A DNA stretch of 64,000 nucleotides from Ruminococcaceae bacterium KH2T8. GTDB lineage: Bacteria > Bacillota > Clostridia > Saccharofermentanales > Saccharofermentanaceae. Shown one piece after another: positions 44,418 through 52,076 of the stretch. The stretch's first letter is position 1. The number at the start of each line of letters is the position of its first letter. The translations under genes and the position numbers were made by a program. The notes beneath the pieces were generated by a model, which was not told the DNA's origin, did not search any database, and saw only the letters and a program-made list of their open reading frames with translations. The stretch is from NCBI GenBank assembly GCA_900111435.1, contig FOIY01000001.1, positions 1 through 64,000 of the forward strand, written 5' to 3'.

Positions 44418-44687
44418 TTATCCCATCAAAGAGAAGAATCTGTCGACGAGATCCTCTGCATAGCCGAGCGTGATGATATAACCGATAAACGCAATGAGCA
44501 ATACGATCAACATACCGTATACTACTCTCCTGAGGAGTAACTCCTTCTGTGCTTTGCGCATAACAGCACCGATAGAAAGCTGATTGTCCTTATCACCGCT
44601 GATCTCGGAATGAGCAAGTGCTGGTTTTCTTACCGACGAACTGCTTCTCACTTGATCAAAGCCTCCCATAAAAATAGTCCATAACAT
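44418..44687 (-). CDS. Small single-TM protein, unknown
   Basis: This 89-residue product has a polar 50-residue start and one helix at about 56-76 (VVYGMLIVLLIAFIGYIITLG), then a short amphipathic end. The ATG follows AGGG; ATG at codon 7 is a possible alternative. Four nt separate it from the YerC-like gene. I do not recognise a family; size and place suggest a membrane factor of the same operon. Confidence 0.5.
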   Translation of the reverse strand: MLWTIFMGGFDQVRSSSSVRKPALAHSEISGDKDNQLSIGAVMRKAQKELLLRRVVYGMLIVLLIAFIGYIITLGYAEDLVDRFFSLMG

Positions 44688-44728
44688 GATACCCTAACTT
44701 AAAAACGAAAACAACTTTTATTTATTAT

Positions 44729-45736
44729 TTATATATAAGAGTGGGATTCTCCGTATTCCTCGACACATAATTCGACGCCCCTTTCACTCGCATATTCGGA
44801 CATATTCCTTACGAGCTCCGCGCGGTCTTCGGGAGAATTCTCCGGGATCACCAGGATATAGCGTCTCTGATATATCTCATCGCCCGATATCGAGTAGTTC
44901 TGACCGTCGATATTTACGTCAGCCCCATCGAAAGAAGCCAGCTCGTCTATATCGGACTCGATACGCCGCTCGAGCCTTCTGCTGTCTGAATAGTAGTCGG
45001 ATGTCAGATCGATGCTCGAGACCGATATGGCAGTTCCGTTATCAAAAGCATTTATCACGGGGAAAGTCTTAGGCAGCGACCCTCCGTTCATCTCTATGAA
45101 CCTCTGTCCTCTCTCGAAATTATTCATTCCCCAGATGTCATCTTCCTCATCTTCGGACTCTTCCTGCTCCTCGCCGTTTAAGAAGAGCTCGAGATCACCG
45201 TAGAAAGGAATGCCGTCACAGATATTCATATACACGGGACCGACCATCGTATCGACCCTGTATGTCACGTAGACTACAAGGATCTGCCTCGACATATCGA
45301 TACTGAAGTCGACATCGATATATTCCGGCAGGAACATCTCACTGCCGCCGTTATACTCGACATATTCGGTCGCTATGTCATTTTGAAACTTCGTCGATAG
45401 CGCGACATCAAGTACAGCCGATGTCAGAGCGCCGCCAGTCGCTACATCAGCCCCCGCAATATACGTAGAGATATTCGTGATATTACTTACGTTCTCCTGA
45501 TCCTCGAGGACTTCGTCAGGCAGCGCGTTCACGAGTGTACTTACAGTATCAGTCGCCGTTATCGATAGCGGCGTGAATATCGAGAAATCCTCGCAGGTCC
45601 TCCTCACTGCTCTTTGCATCAGGATATCGGTACGAAGGAGCGACGCCGCCGTAAGCACCGATGCCAGAAAGACTATGGTTATCGTAAATGCTATCGCAGT
45701 CTCGATCGTGATACTGCCTCTCTTATGCCGCCTCAT
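44729..45736 (-). CDS. TadE/TadF-like pseudopilin protein
   Basis: The 335-residue protein starts MRRHKRGSITIETAIAF: a basic leader, Gly, and Glu at +5 after it, then a hydrophobic helix. This is the prepilin-type cleavage and helix signature of TadE-like proteins. The body is extracytoplasmic, acidic, with few repeats. I start at ATG 45736, after AGGAGGTG, 14 nt before the stop of the upstream gene; a longer frame has no ribosome site. No tadA ATPase, tadB/C or peptidase is in the window. Confidence 0.72.
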   Translation of the reverse strand: MRRHKRGSITIETAIAFTITIVFLASVLTAASLLRTDILMQRAVRRTCEDFSIFTPLSITATDTVSTLVNALPDEVLEDQENVSNITNISTYIAGADVATGGALTSAVLDVALSTKFQNDIATEYVEYNGGSEMFLPEYIDVDFSIDMSRQILVVYVTYRVDTMVGPVYMNICDGIPFYGDLELFLNGEEQEESEDEEDDIWGMNNFERGQRFIEMNGGSLPKTFPVINAFDNGTAISVSSIDLTSDYYSDSRRLERRIESDIDELASFDGADVNIDGQNYSISGDEIYQRRYILVIPENSPEDRAELVRNMSEYASERGVELCVEEYGESHSYI

Positions 45737-47099
45737 AAGACACCTCCTGATAAAGTTCGTAGGAACTGTCGTAGCTGTAATCCTTGCCTCTGAACTCGGC
45801 AGATACAGACACTCCGCATACATATCCTTCCAGGTCACGTGACAATACATCGTGCATCCTCGTAAGAAGGAAGCTGTCTGGCACATAGTTCATGAAGATG
45901 CAGAGCATATCCCTGTAATCCAGTGCAAAGCCGTCAAATCCGTCGATCGCGAGGAAATAGACTTCTCCTCCCGACAGTACCGTATTCAGATCCTGTGATG
46001 AATAGTATTCGGCCATAAGGCCAACGATCACAGCCTCGCAGACCTCGGGAGTCGCAGGTACCGTTCCGACGCTTATTACTTCGATAAGTACCGACAGAAA
46101 CGTCGCAAGTTCCCTTATCCCGGTCATCTTCTCCTGATCTGCAACTATAGCCACGATATTTTTAAGGAACAAAAGGCCGTATATCATGGCATAGGATGCG
46201 ACACACCCGGCCCTTCCTTCCATTCCGGTCAGGATATACTCGGTATCGAACTTTTCTTCCGAATGAAAAGTACTGAAAGGCGTCCCGTCTATCGCGGTAT
46301 CTCCGTCGAGGCAACAGTCGAAGTTATATGCGGCATAGTTGACCGCATAGCCGTGAAAAGCGATATTCTCAATAAAATCTGCACCGACATCGTAGACTTC
46401 GATCGCCCCTTCCGTAAGTCCCGTCAGGAACGATAAGTCAGACGGATCAAAGTCGTCACCGATATCAGGCGGCGAGTTATCCAGATCATCGATCTTATCG
46501 ATCAGATCATCGAGCAGGACGATATTACCGTCAGCATCCGTAATACCGAAGTCCTCAGCGAGCTGCGTAAGATAAGACGAAACGTCTATCGACTTATCCA
46601 GGATCTGCATCACGATATTGGCTGCTCCGCTCGACGACATCGAGTTCATGCCTTCTACTATCGCAATATCGTCTATCTGTCGCAGGAGCGAGACGATATA
46701 GTCCGCAAAGAAATCAATAAGGACTCCCGAAGCCCTGTAGGAATAAAAGACCGCTATCGCACGGCGAAGGTCCTCAGTGTCAAAGGTATTCACCCCTGAT
46801 ACGACGAGCTCGTCACCATACTCTACGCCTGATTCTGACAGCACCTGCCTTAAGACAGTATCGTCAACGCTGTCGATATTGAAGGCATAGATACCGTAAG
46901 TCTTAAAGAGCTGCCTGTCATATTCCGCGAGATAAGTATCCACCTGCAGCTTGACGCCTCTTTCGAAAGCAAGCCCGCACCTAAGATCCTCAACGAGCGC
47001 GACATATGTACATTCGACAAGGATCAATGCAGAAAGAATTATCGCGAGGAACATCGATGTCGCGCCTCTCCTGCTCTTAACCTTCCTCAGTGACTGCAT
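45723..47099 (-). CDS. Large pseudopilin-like exported protein (DUF5702-like)
   Basis: The 458-residue protein has a basic start (QSLRKVKSRRGATSMFL) and one N-terminal helix, then an acidic extracytoplasmic body. The block RCGLAFERGVKLQVDTYLAEY with QLFKTYGIYAFN is characteristic of a group of unknown proteins found beside TadE genes in Clostridia. It lies between two other pilin-like genes, overlapping both, so the three likely form one surface structure. Start follows GGAGGG at 8 nt. Confidence 0.65.
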   Translation of the reverse strand: MQSLRKVKSRRGATSMFLAIILSALILVECTYVALVEDLRCGLAFERGVKLQVDTYLAEYDRQLFKTYGIYAFNIDSVDDTVLRQVLSESGVEYGDELVVSGVNTFDTEDLRRAIAVFYSYRASGVLIDFFADYIVSLLRQIDDIAIVEGMNSMSSSGAANIVMQILDKSIDVSSYLTQLAEDFGITDADGNIVLLDDLIDKIDDLDNSPPDIGDDFDPSDLSFLTGLTEGAIEVYDVGADFIENIAFHGYAVNYAAYNFDCCLDGDTAIDGTPFSTFHSEEKFDTEYILTGMEGRAGCVASYAMIYGLLFLKNIVAIVADQEKMTGIRELATFLSVLIEVISVGTVPATPEVCEAVIVGLMAEYYSSQDLNTVLSGGEVYFLAIDGFDGFALDYRDMLCIFMNYVPDSFLLTRMHDVLSRDLEGYVCGVSVSAEFRGKDYSYDSSYELYQEVSYEAA

Positions 47100-47319
47100 C
47101 TCTAAGCCCTCCGTAGATCAACCGGTAGTTCTCGGAAATACCCGTAAGGAACGTACAGAGTTCCTCCTGAGTCAGATCCCGTTCTTCGTAAAGCTCCTCC
47201 TGTGCATCCTTATAGTCCTGCACCGTATCTGCGCAAAAAGACGCCGGGACTACGATAAACGCGACGAGTACGGCTATTACGGCCGTGATGACTAACGCAC
47301 TTTCAAGTGTCGTGCCCAT
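47077..47319 (-). CDS. Small pilin-like/TadE-like protein
   Basis: The 80-residue protein begins MGTTLESALVITAVIA: Gly, an early Glu and a long hydrophobic helix, like a short prepilin or Flp subunit, but Glu is at +4 after Gly instead of +5. The rest is a charged helix with Cys. I start at ATG 47319, 6 nt beyond GGGGGTG; three codons upstream a GTG would lie in the ribosome site. It overlaps the next gene by 23 nt. Its ribosome site is buried in the hairpin at 47329-47364. Confidence 0.6.
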   Translation of the reverse strand: MGTTLESALVITAVIAVLVAFIVVPASFCADTVQDYKDAQEELYEERDLTQEELCTFLTGISENYRLIYGGLRDAVTEEG

Positions 47320-47328
47320 AAAAAACAC

Positions 47329-47364
47329 CCCCTGTAATCTTGGTTTGAAACTAGATTACAAGGG
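47329..47364 (-). terminator. Terminator-like hairpin covering the ribosome site of the pilin-like gene
   Basis: On the minus strand CCCTTGTAATCT (47353-47364) pairs with AGATTACAGGGG (47329-47340) in 12 continuous pairs with one G-U, around a 12-nt loop. The stem holds the GGGG of the Shine-Dalgarno. GTGTTTTTT follows, and then the ATG. It may end the pheST message, block translation, or both. Confidence 0.7.
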
Positions 47365-47386
47365 ATGTTATGAAATTACTTTCGAC

Positions 47387-47439
47387 AAAAATCGACAATT
47401 ATCGACAAATTTCGACAAGGTGTCCGATTAATGGGACTT
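47387..47439 (-). repeat. 53-nt dispersed repeat, copy B, with four TGTCGA boxes
   Basis: Minus-strand boxes TTGTCGAA, TTTGTCGAT and ATTGTCGAT lie inside this copy, with TTTGTCGAA just beyond it; the steps are 10-11 nt, one helical turn. Copy A at 24205-24257 is nearly identical. Each ends 67 nt before the start codon of the following minus-strand gene. The boxes match the Spo0A box TGTCGAA. Copy B begins at the pheT stop. Confidence 0.7.
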
Positions 47440-49852
47440 ATCTCAATTTTGCGTCGTAATTCTTAGCGAGCTTATCGAGGATCTTATCGTAAGATTCCTT
47501 GATATCGGCATCCGTAAGAGTCTTGTTGTCGTCCCTGAACATAAGGGATACGGCTACGGACTTCATATCGTTACCAAGCTTAGCGTCCTCATATACGTCG
47601 AAGAACTCGACTTCCTTAAGAAGCTTACCGCCTGCGGACTTACATGTCTTGATGATCTCGCCTACAGGTACGGACTTATCGACCATGACAGCGATATCAC
47701 GAGCGATACCCGGGTACTTGGGAAGCTGCTTGTATACTCTTTCAGTCTTAGCCGCATTAGTAAGAGCATCGCACTCGATCTCGAAGAATACAGCCTTCTC
47801 GGGAGCGTCGAAGTTGCCGGCTGTCTCGGGGAAGATAACACCGAACTTACCGACCTTCTTACCGTTAACGATAAGGGATGCAGTCCTTCCGGGATGGAAT
47901 GTGGGATCATCAGTCAAGGGCTCGAAAGCGACAGATCTGATACCGAGGATAGCTGTAAGCTCCTCGATTATTCCCTTGATCTCATAGAAGAGCTCCTTAC
48001 TGTCAGATGCGGTATTGTCATACGAGAAACCGCAGAGAGTCTTACGCTCTTCGGGAAGATTAGCGGGATCAGCGTCAGGGATGTATACGTATGCAACCTC
48101 GAATACCTTAGCAGCAGGAACGCCTCTGTTGGAGTTTCTAGCTGCGATACGGAGCATCGAAGGAAGCATCGTTGTTCTCATGACGGATGTATCGTCACCT
48201 AAGGGATTAGAGATCATTACCTGGTTACGAAGAGGCGAATCCTCGGGTACTCTCATGAGATCCATATCGGAAGGGCTCTCGAAAGAGTATGTGATAGCCT
48301 CGAAGAAGCCGCAGGATACGAGCGTATCCTTGATCTTCTCTGTAAGTGCCTGCTCTCTCGTTCTGCCGCCAAGCGTTGTAGCGGAGCTGTTAAGGAGCGT
48401 AGCGGGAATGTTGTTATATCCGTAGAATCTTGCGATCTCCTCTGAGATATCAGCCTCTGACTCAAGGTCAGGACGGAATGTCGGAGGTGTGATCACGTTG
48501 TTTTCCACCTTACACTCGAGCTGCTTTAAGATATCGAGCATGAATTCCTCAGTAGCATCGATACCGATGAAAGCATTGATCTTCTGGGGTCTGAAAGGAA
48601 TAGTCTTGACTTCCTTCTTTGTAGGATAGACATCGATAAGACCCTTACTTACCTTACCGCAGCCGAGGATCTCAACAAGCTCACAAGCTCTGTTCAGGGC
48701 ACGAAGTGCATTCTCTGCATCAAGACCCTTCTCATATCTTGAGGAAGCCTCAGTACGAAGACCGTTGGCGATAGCAGTCTTACGAACGGATACTCCGTTA
48801 AATGTAGCGGACTCGAAGAGGATCGTCTTTGTAGAATCAAGGACCTCGGAATTCTCGCCGCCCATGACTCCGGCGATTGCACATACCTTCTCTTCATCTG
48901 CGATAACGAGGTTGGAAGAATTAAGAGTATGGTCGTTACCGTCCAAAGTCTTGGTAACTTCGCCGTCCTTAGCTGTCCTTACGATGATGTGATTATTCTT
49001 TAAATATTCAAGATCGAATGCATGCATGGGCTGTCCGAGCTCAAGGCATACATAGTTCGTGATATCAACGATGTTATTGATGGGACGCATACCTGCAGCT
49101 GTAAGTCTTTCAGCCATCCATGCGGGAGAAGGTCCGATAACTACGTCCTCTACAGTTCTTGCGCAGTAACGGTAGCAAAGATCGGGAGCTTCGATATCGA
49201 CCTTGGTAACGGATGCAGTGTCGAGAGATCCCTCCTGCTTGAGCTTGGAGTCAACAGGCTTAAATGCATGACCCAGTGTAACTGCTGCCTCGCGTCCGAG
49301 ACCTTCGATAGAGAAACAGTCGGGTCTGTTGGATGTGATCTCGAAGTCGATAGTAACAAGATCATCGAGATTAAAGAGGTCTCTGATGTCTGTTCCGACT
49401 GCAGGTACGGGATCAAGGAGTCTTAAGTCCCAAAGTCCGTATACATCAGCACCTGGCTTACCTGCACCGATAGAGCCGAGCTCATCAGCGGAGCAGCACA
49501 TACCAAAGCTCTCAACGCCTCTGATCTTGCCCTTCTTGATGTCGATCTCAGGAAGATGAGCGCCGACTGCAGCAATGGGACAGAGCATTCCTACTTCTAC
49601 ATTGGGAGCGCCGCATACGATCTGGACTTCGTGTCCGATCTCATCCCTGCCGAAATCGACCTTCAAGATATGAAGGTGATCCGAATCGGGGTGATCCTCA
49701 ACCGTAAGGATCTTTCCTACGTAGACACCCGTAATATCAGTCGAGATGATTTCCTCAACCTTGGAACCCGAGAGTGTCATTGCATCTGCAAGTTCCTTGG
49801 GAGATACGTCAATATCTGTAAAATCTTTTAACCAACCAATAGGAGCTTTCAT
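47438..49852 (-). CDS. pheT: Phenylalanine--tRNA ligase beta subunit
   Basis: PheT forms the alpha2-beta2 synthetase with PheS. The 804-residue chain has the usual parts: an N-terminal tRNA-binding EMAP-like domain (YVGKILTVEDHPDSDHLHIL), B3/B4 editing region (LTSNRPD-like ITSNRPDCFS, GEVTKTLDG), B5 domain, catalytic-like core (GLRTEASSRYEKGLD, RFYGYNNIP) and the C-terminal anticodon-binding fold (PKYPGIARDIAVMVDKSVPV). Length is standard. It begins 17 nt after pheS. I see no T-box leader upstream of the pair. Confidence 0.97.
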   Translation of the reverse strand: MKAPIGWLKDFTDIDVSPKELADAMTLSGSKVEEIISTDITGVYVGKILTVEDHPDSDHLHILKVDFGRDEIGHEVQIVCGAPNVEVGMLCPIAAVGAHLPEIDIKKGKIRGVESFGMCCSADELGSIGAGKPGADVYGLWDLRLLDPVPAVGTDIRDLFNLDDLVTIDFEITSNRPDCFSIEGLGREAAVTLGHAFKPVDSKLKQEGSLDTASVTKVDIEAPDLCYRYCARTVEDVVIGPSPAWMAERLTAAGMRPINNIVDITNYVCLELGQPMHAFDLEYLKNNHIIVRTAKDGEVTKTLDGNDHTLNSSNLVIADEEKVCAIAGVMGGENSEVLDSTKTILFESATFNGVSVRKTAIANGLRTEASSRYEKGLDAENALRALNRACELVEILGCGKVSKGLIDVYPTKKEVKTIPFRPQKINAFIGIDATEEFMLDILKQLECKVENNVITPPTFRPDLESEADISEEIARFYGYNNIPATLLNSSATTLGGRTREQALTEKIKDTLVSCGFFEAITYSFESPSDMDLMRVPEDSPLRNQVMISNPLGDDTSVMRTTMLPSMLRIAARNSNRGVPAAKVFEVAYVYIPDADPANLPEERKTLCGFSYDNTASDSKELFYEIKGIIEELTAILGIRSVAFEPLTDDPTFHPGRTASLIVNGKKVGKFGVIFPETAGNFDAPEKAVFFEIECDALTNAAKTERVYKQLPKYPGIARDIAVMVDKSVPVGEIIKTCKSAGGKLLKEVEFFDVYEDAKLGNDMKSVAVSLMFRDDNKTLTDADIKESYDKILDKLAKNYDAKLR

Positions 49853-49869
49853 TTCTTCTAGTCTCCTCC

Positions 49870-50901
49870 TTACTTAAACTGCTTCAAGAAACGTACATCG
49901 TTCTCGTAGAGAAGTCTGATATCGTCTATTCCGTAACGACCCATTGCCGTTCTCTCTACACCGATACCGAAAGCGAAACCGCTGTATTCCTCGGAATCGA
50001 TACCGCAGTTCTCGAGAACCTCGGGGTGTACCATACCTGCACCGAGAACCTCGATCCAGCCTTCACCCTTGCAGACACGGCATCCCTTGCCGCCGCATGA
50101 CCAGCATGTGAGGTCGACCTCAACAGAGGGCTCCGTGAACGGGAAATGGTGGGGACGAAGTCTGATCTTCGTATCTTCACCGAAGAGCTTCTTTGCAAAG
50201 AGCTGGAGCGATCCGACAAGATCACCCATCGTGATGCCCTTATCTACTACGAGTCCCTCGATCTGGTGGAATACGGGAGAGTGTGTGCTGTCCAGCGTAT
50301 CCTGTCTGTATACCTTACCGGGGCATACGACCTTTATCGGGGGCTTTTGCTTTTCCATGATCCTGATCTGCATGGGAGATGTCTGTGTTCTCAGGAGGAT
50401 ATTCTCACTGATGTAGAAAGTATCCTGTGTATCTCTTGCAGGGTGACCCTTGGGAAGTCTCAAGAGCTCGAAATTGTACTTATCGTACTCGACCTCGGGA
50501 CCTTCACCGATGGAATAACCGAGCCCGAGGAAGATATCGCAGATCTCGTTGATCGCCATATTAAGGGGATGTCTTGCGCCTGCACCGCTGTACTTGGTGG
50601 GCATCGTGACATCTATAACTTCCTTCTTGAGCTTGTGACTGCTCTCGAGCTCGTTGATCTTTGTCTGATATTCGGAGAATACGCTCTCCATCTTCTCTCT
50701 AACTTCGTTTACGAGCTTACCTGCGGCAGGTCTCTCCTCGGGGGAAAGCTGACCCATACCGCGAAGAACGCCGGTAAGCTTACCTTTCTTACCGAAGAAC
50801 TCGACACGAAGTGCTTCTATTTCCTTAGAATTAGTGAGGCTCTTGATCTTTTCCTCGAATTCCGCACGGGTATTCATAAGGGATTCTTTAAGATCGCTCA
50901 T
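49870..50901 (-). CDS. pheS: Phenylalanine--tRNA ligase alpha subunit
   Basis: The 343-residue class II synthetase subunit charges tRNA-Phe. It has an N-terminal coiled coil, motif 1 near [19 protein letters not shown], motif 2 ([26 protein letters not shown]) split by the ATP site, and motif 3 ([15 protein letters not shown]). [13 protein letters not shown] zinc-like loop is present. ATG is close to GGAGGAG. The upstream gap is under 60 nt and has no room for a T-box, so regulation by uncharged tRNA is not visible. Confidence 0.97.
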   Translation of the reverse strand: MSDLKESLMNTRAEFEEKIKSLTNSKEIEALRVEFFGKKGKLTGVLRGMGQLSPEERPAAGKLVNEVREKMESVFSEYQTKINELESSHKLKKEVIDVTMPTKYSGAGARHPLNMAINEICDIFLGLGYSIGEGPEVEYDKYNFELLRLPKGHPARDTQDTFYISENILLRTQTSPMQIRIMEKQKPPIKVVCPGKVYRQDTLDSTHSPVFHQIEGLVVDKGITMGDLVGSLQLFAKKLFGEDTKIRLRPHHFPFTEPSVEVDLTCWSCGGKGCRVCKGEGWIEVLGAGMVHPEVLENCGIDSEEYSGFAFGIGVERTAMGRYGIDDIRLLYENDVRFLKQFK

Positions 50902-50961
50902 ACTGAAATCTCCTCCGCTGATGCATTTTAACTAATAAAATATAACACAAGAGCAGATTTA

Positions 50962-51582
50962 TTAAAAGAACGGATTATATTGCCTTTCTATGGAAAGCCT
51001 GCTGGCAGGGCCGTGACCCGGGTAGATAATATAATCTCCGTCAAGCTTCTTGATGAGCTCAATAGACGCACGCATCTTAGCCTTATCGCCCCCGGGGAGG
51101 TCATCTCGGCCGATCGAGCCCCTGAAGAGCATATCACCCGAGAACATATGCTTCTCACCTTCTTCGGAGAATATATAGAGCACTTCTCCTTCGCTGTGGC
51201 CGGGAGTATGGATGACTTCGAGTGTCACGAGACCGCCGAGGAAAGCCTTTCCCGATACGCTCTCTGCATCTATTGGCGAAACATCCGCGGAATAAGGCAT
51301 CTCGAAAGCAGCAGAGCAGTTCTCGGAAGGCGTTGAAAGCCTCATCTTATCGAGAGAATGAATGATCACGGGCGTCTCAGGATACATACGGGTCCACTCG
51401 TGAAGTGCCGCGAAATGGTCATAATGACCGTGAGTGATAAAGATAGCCTCGGGAGAACCAGAGATCTCAACTCTGTCGGGGCTTACCGACGGATCAACTA
51501 TGATATACGAATCTTCGGATATAAGCGCATACATATTAGACCCCAAAGGGCCATAAGGGTATGTCTTTATACGGATACTCAT
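50962..51582 (-). CDS. Metallo-beta-lactamase-fold hydrolase, glyoxalase II-like
   Basis: The 206-residue protein has the metal-binding motif THGHYDH, then HTPGHSEGE, then FSGDMLFRGSIGRDDLPGG and YPGHGP, all as in the hydroxyacylglutathione hydrolase-like group. It probably cleaves a thioester or related ester. I begin at ATG 51582, overlapping the upstream stop as TGATG. It is translated with the MgsA-like gene, which suggests a link to methylglyoxal metabolism, although that partner looks inactive. Confidence 0.88.
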   Translation of the reverse strand: MSIRIKTYPYGPLGSNMYALISEDSYIIVDPSVSPDRVEISGSPEAIFITHGHYDHFAALHEWTRMYPETPVIIHSLDKMRLSTPSENCSAAFEMPYSADVSPIDAESVSGKAFLGGLVTLEVIHTPGHSEGEVLYIFSEEGEKHMFSGDMLFRGSIGRDDLPGGDKAKMRASIELIKKLDGDYIIYPGHGPASRLSIERQYNPFF

Positions 51583-51983
51583 CAGACGGCTGATTCCTTG
51601 AGCCACAATCTCCAGTCGAGGTCACCTCTGTCGATGGCAAGGATCAAGGTCTCTGCCGTAGCAAGGTTCGTGGCATAAGGGATATTGTTGTAATCACAGA
51701 CATTAAGGAGTTCGTGAGCGTCCTTAGACTGCTCGCTCCTGCCGTCACGAAGATAGATAACACAGTCGATCTCATTGAACTGAGCCCTGGCAGCAAGCTG
51801 CTCTACGCCGCTCGAATAGTCGACGGAAAGACCTGAGACATCGATATCTACGGATGCCTTGAGGTGCTTGGCTGTGTTGTAAACGGAAATAAGCTGATGC
51901 TTAAGGAGTAACGTCTTATACGCAATGCAGAAATTGACCAACAACTCGATCTTCCTGTTATCTGCCATAAGAACGATCTTCAT
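51582..51983 (-). CDS. Methylglyoxal synthase-like domain protein lacking key residues
   Basis: The 133-residue protein has the fold pattern of MgsA: strand MKIVLMADNRKIE, VYNTAKHLKASVDIDV, then CVIYLRD and YNNIPYATNLATAE. True MgsA has His-Asp near the start, GGDQQ in the phosphate loop and HDPD near the end. Here these read ADN, SGVEQ and QSKD, so the catalytic His and the phosphate-loop Asp are missing. It may bind a phosphorylated ligand without turnover. ATG follows AAGGAG. Overlaps the MBL gene by 1 nt. Confidence 0.7.
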   Translation of the reverse strand: MKIVLMADNRKIELLVNFCIAYKTLLLKHQLISVYNTAKHLKASVDIDVSGLSVDYSSGVEQLAARAQFNEIDCVIYLRDGRSEQSKDAHELLNVCDYNNIPYATNLATAETLILAIDRGDLDWRLWLKESAV

Positions 51984-52076
51984 ACAGTAAGCTCCTTTTC
52001 AGCTGAATACTATTCTATTTTAGTAAATAATCGATCTAATATCAACCTTCGACTTTGATCGACCGCTAAAGAGTTA

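Noticed and set aside
50902-50961. T-box leader for pheST
   Set aside because: Only about 60 nt separate pheS from its neighbour, and no T-box motif or antiterminator is visible.
51582-51983. Calling this gene a working mgsA
   Set aside because: The catalytic His and the phosphate-loop Asp are not found at their places.
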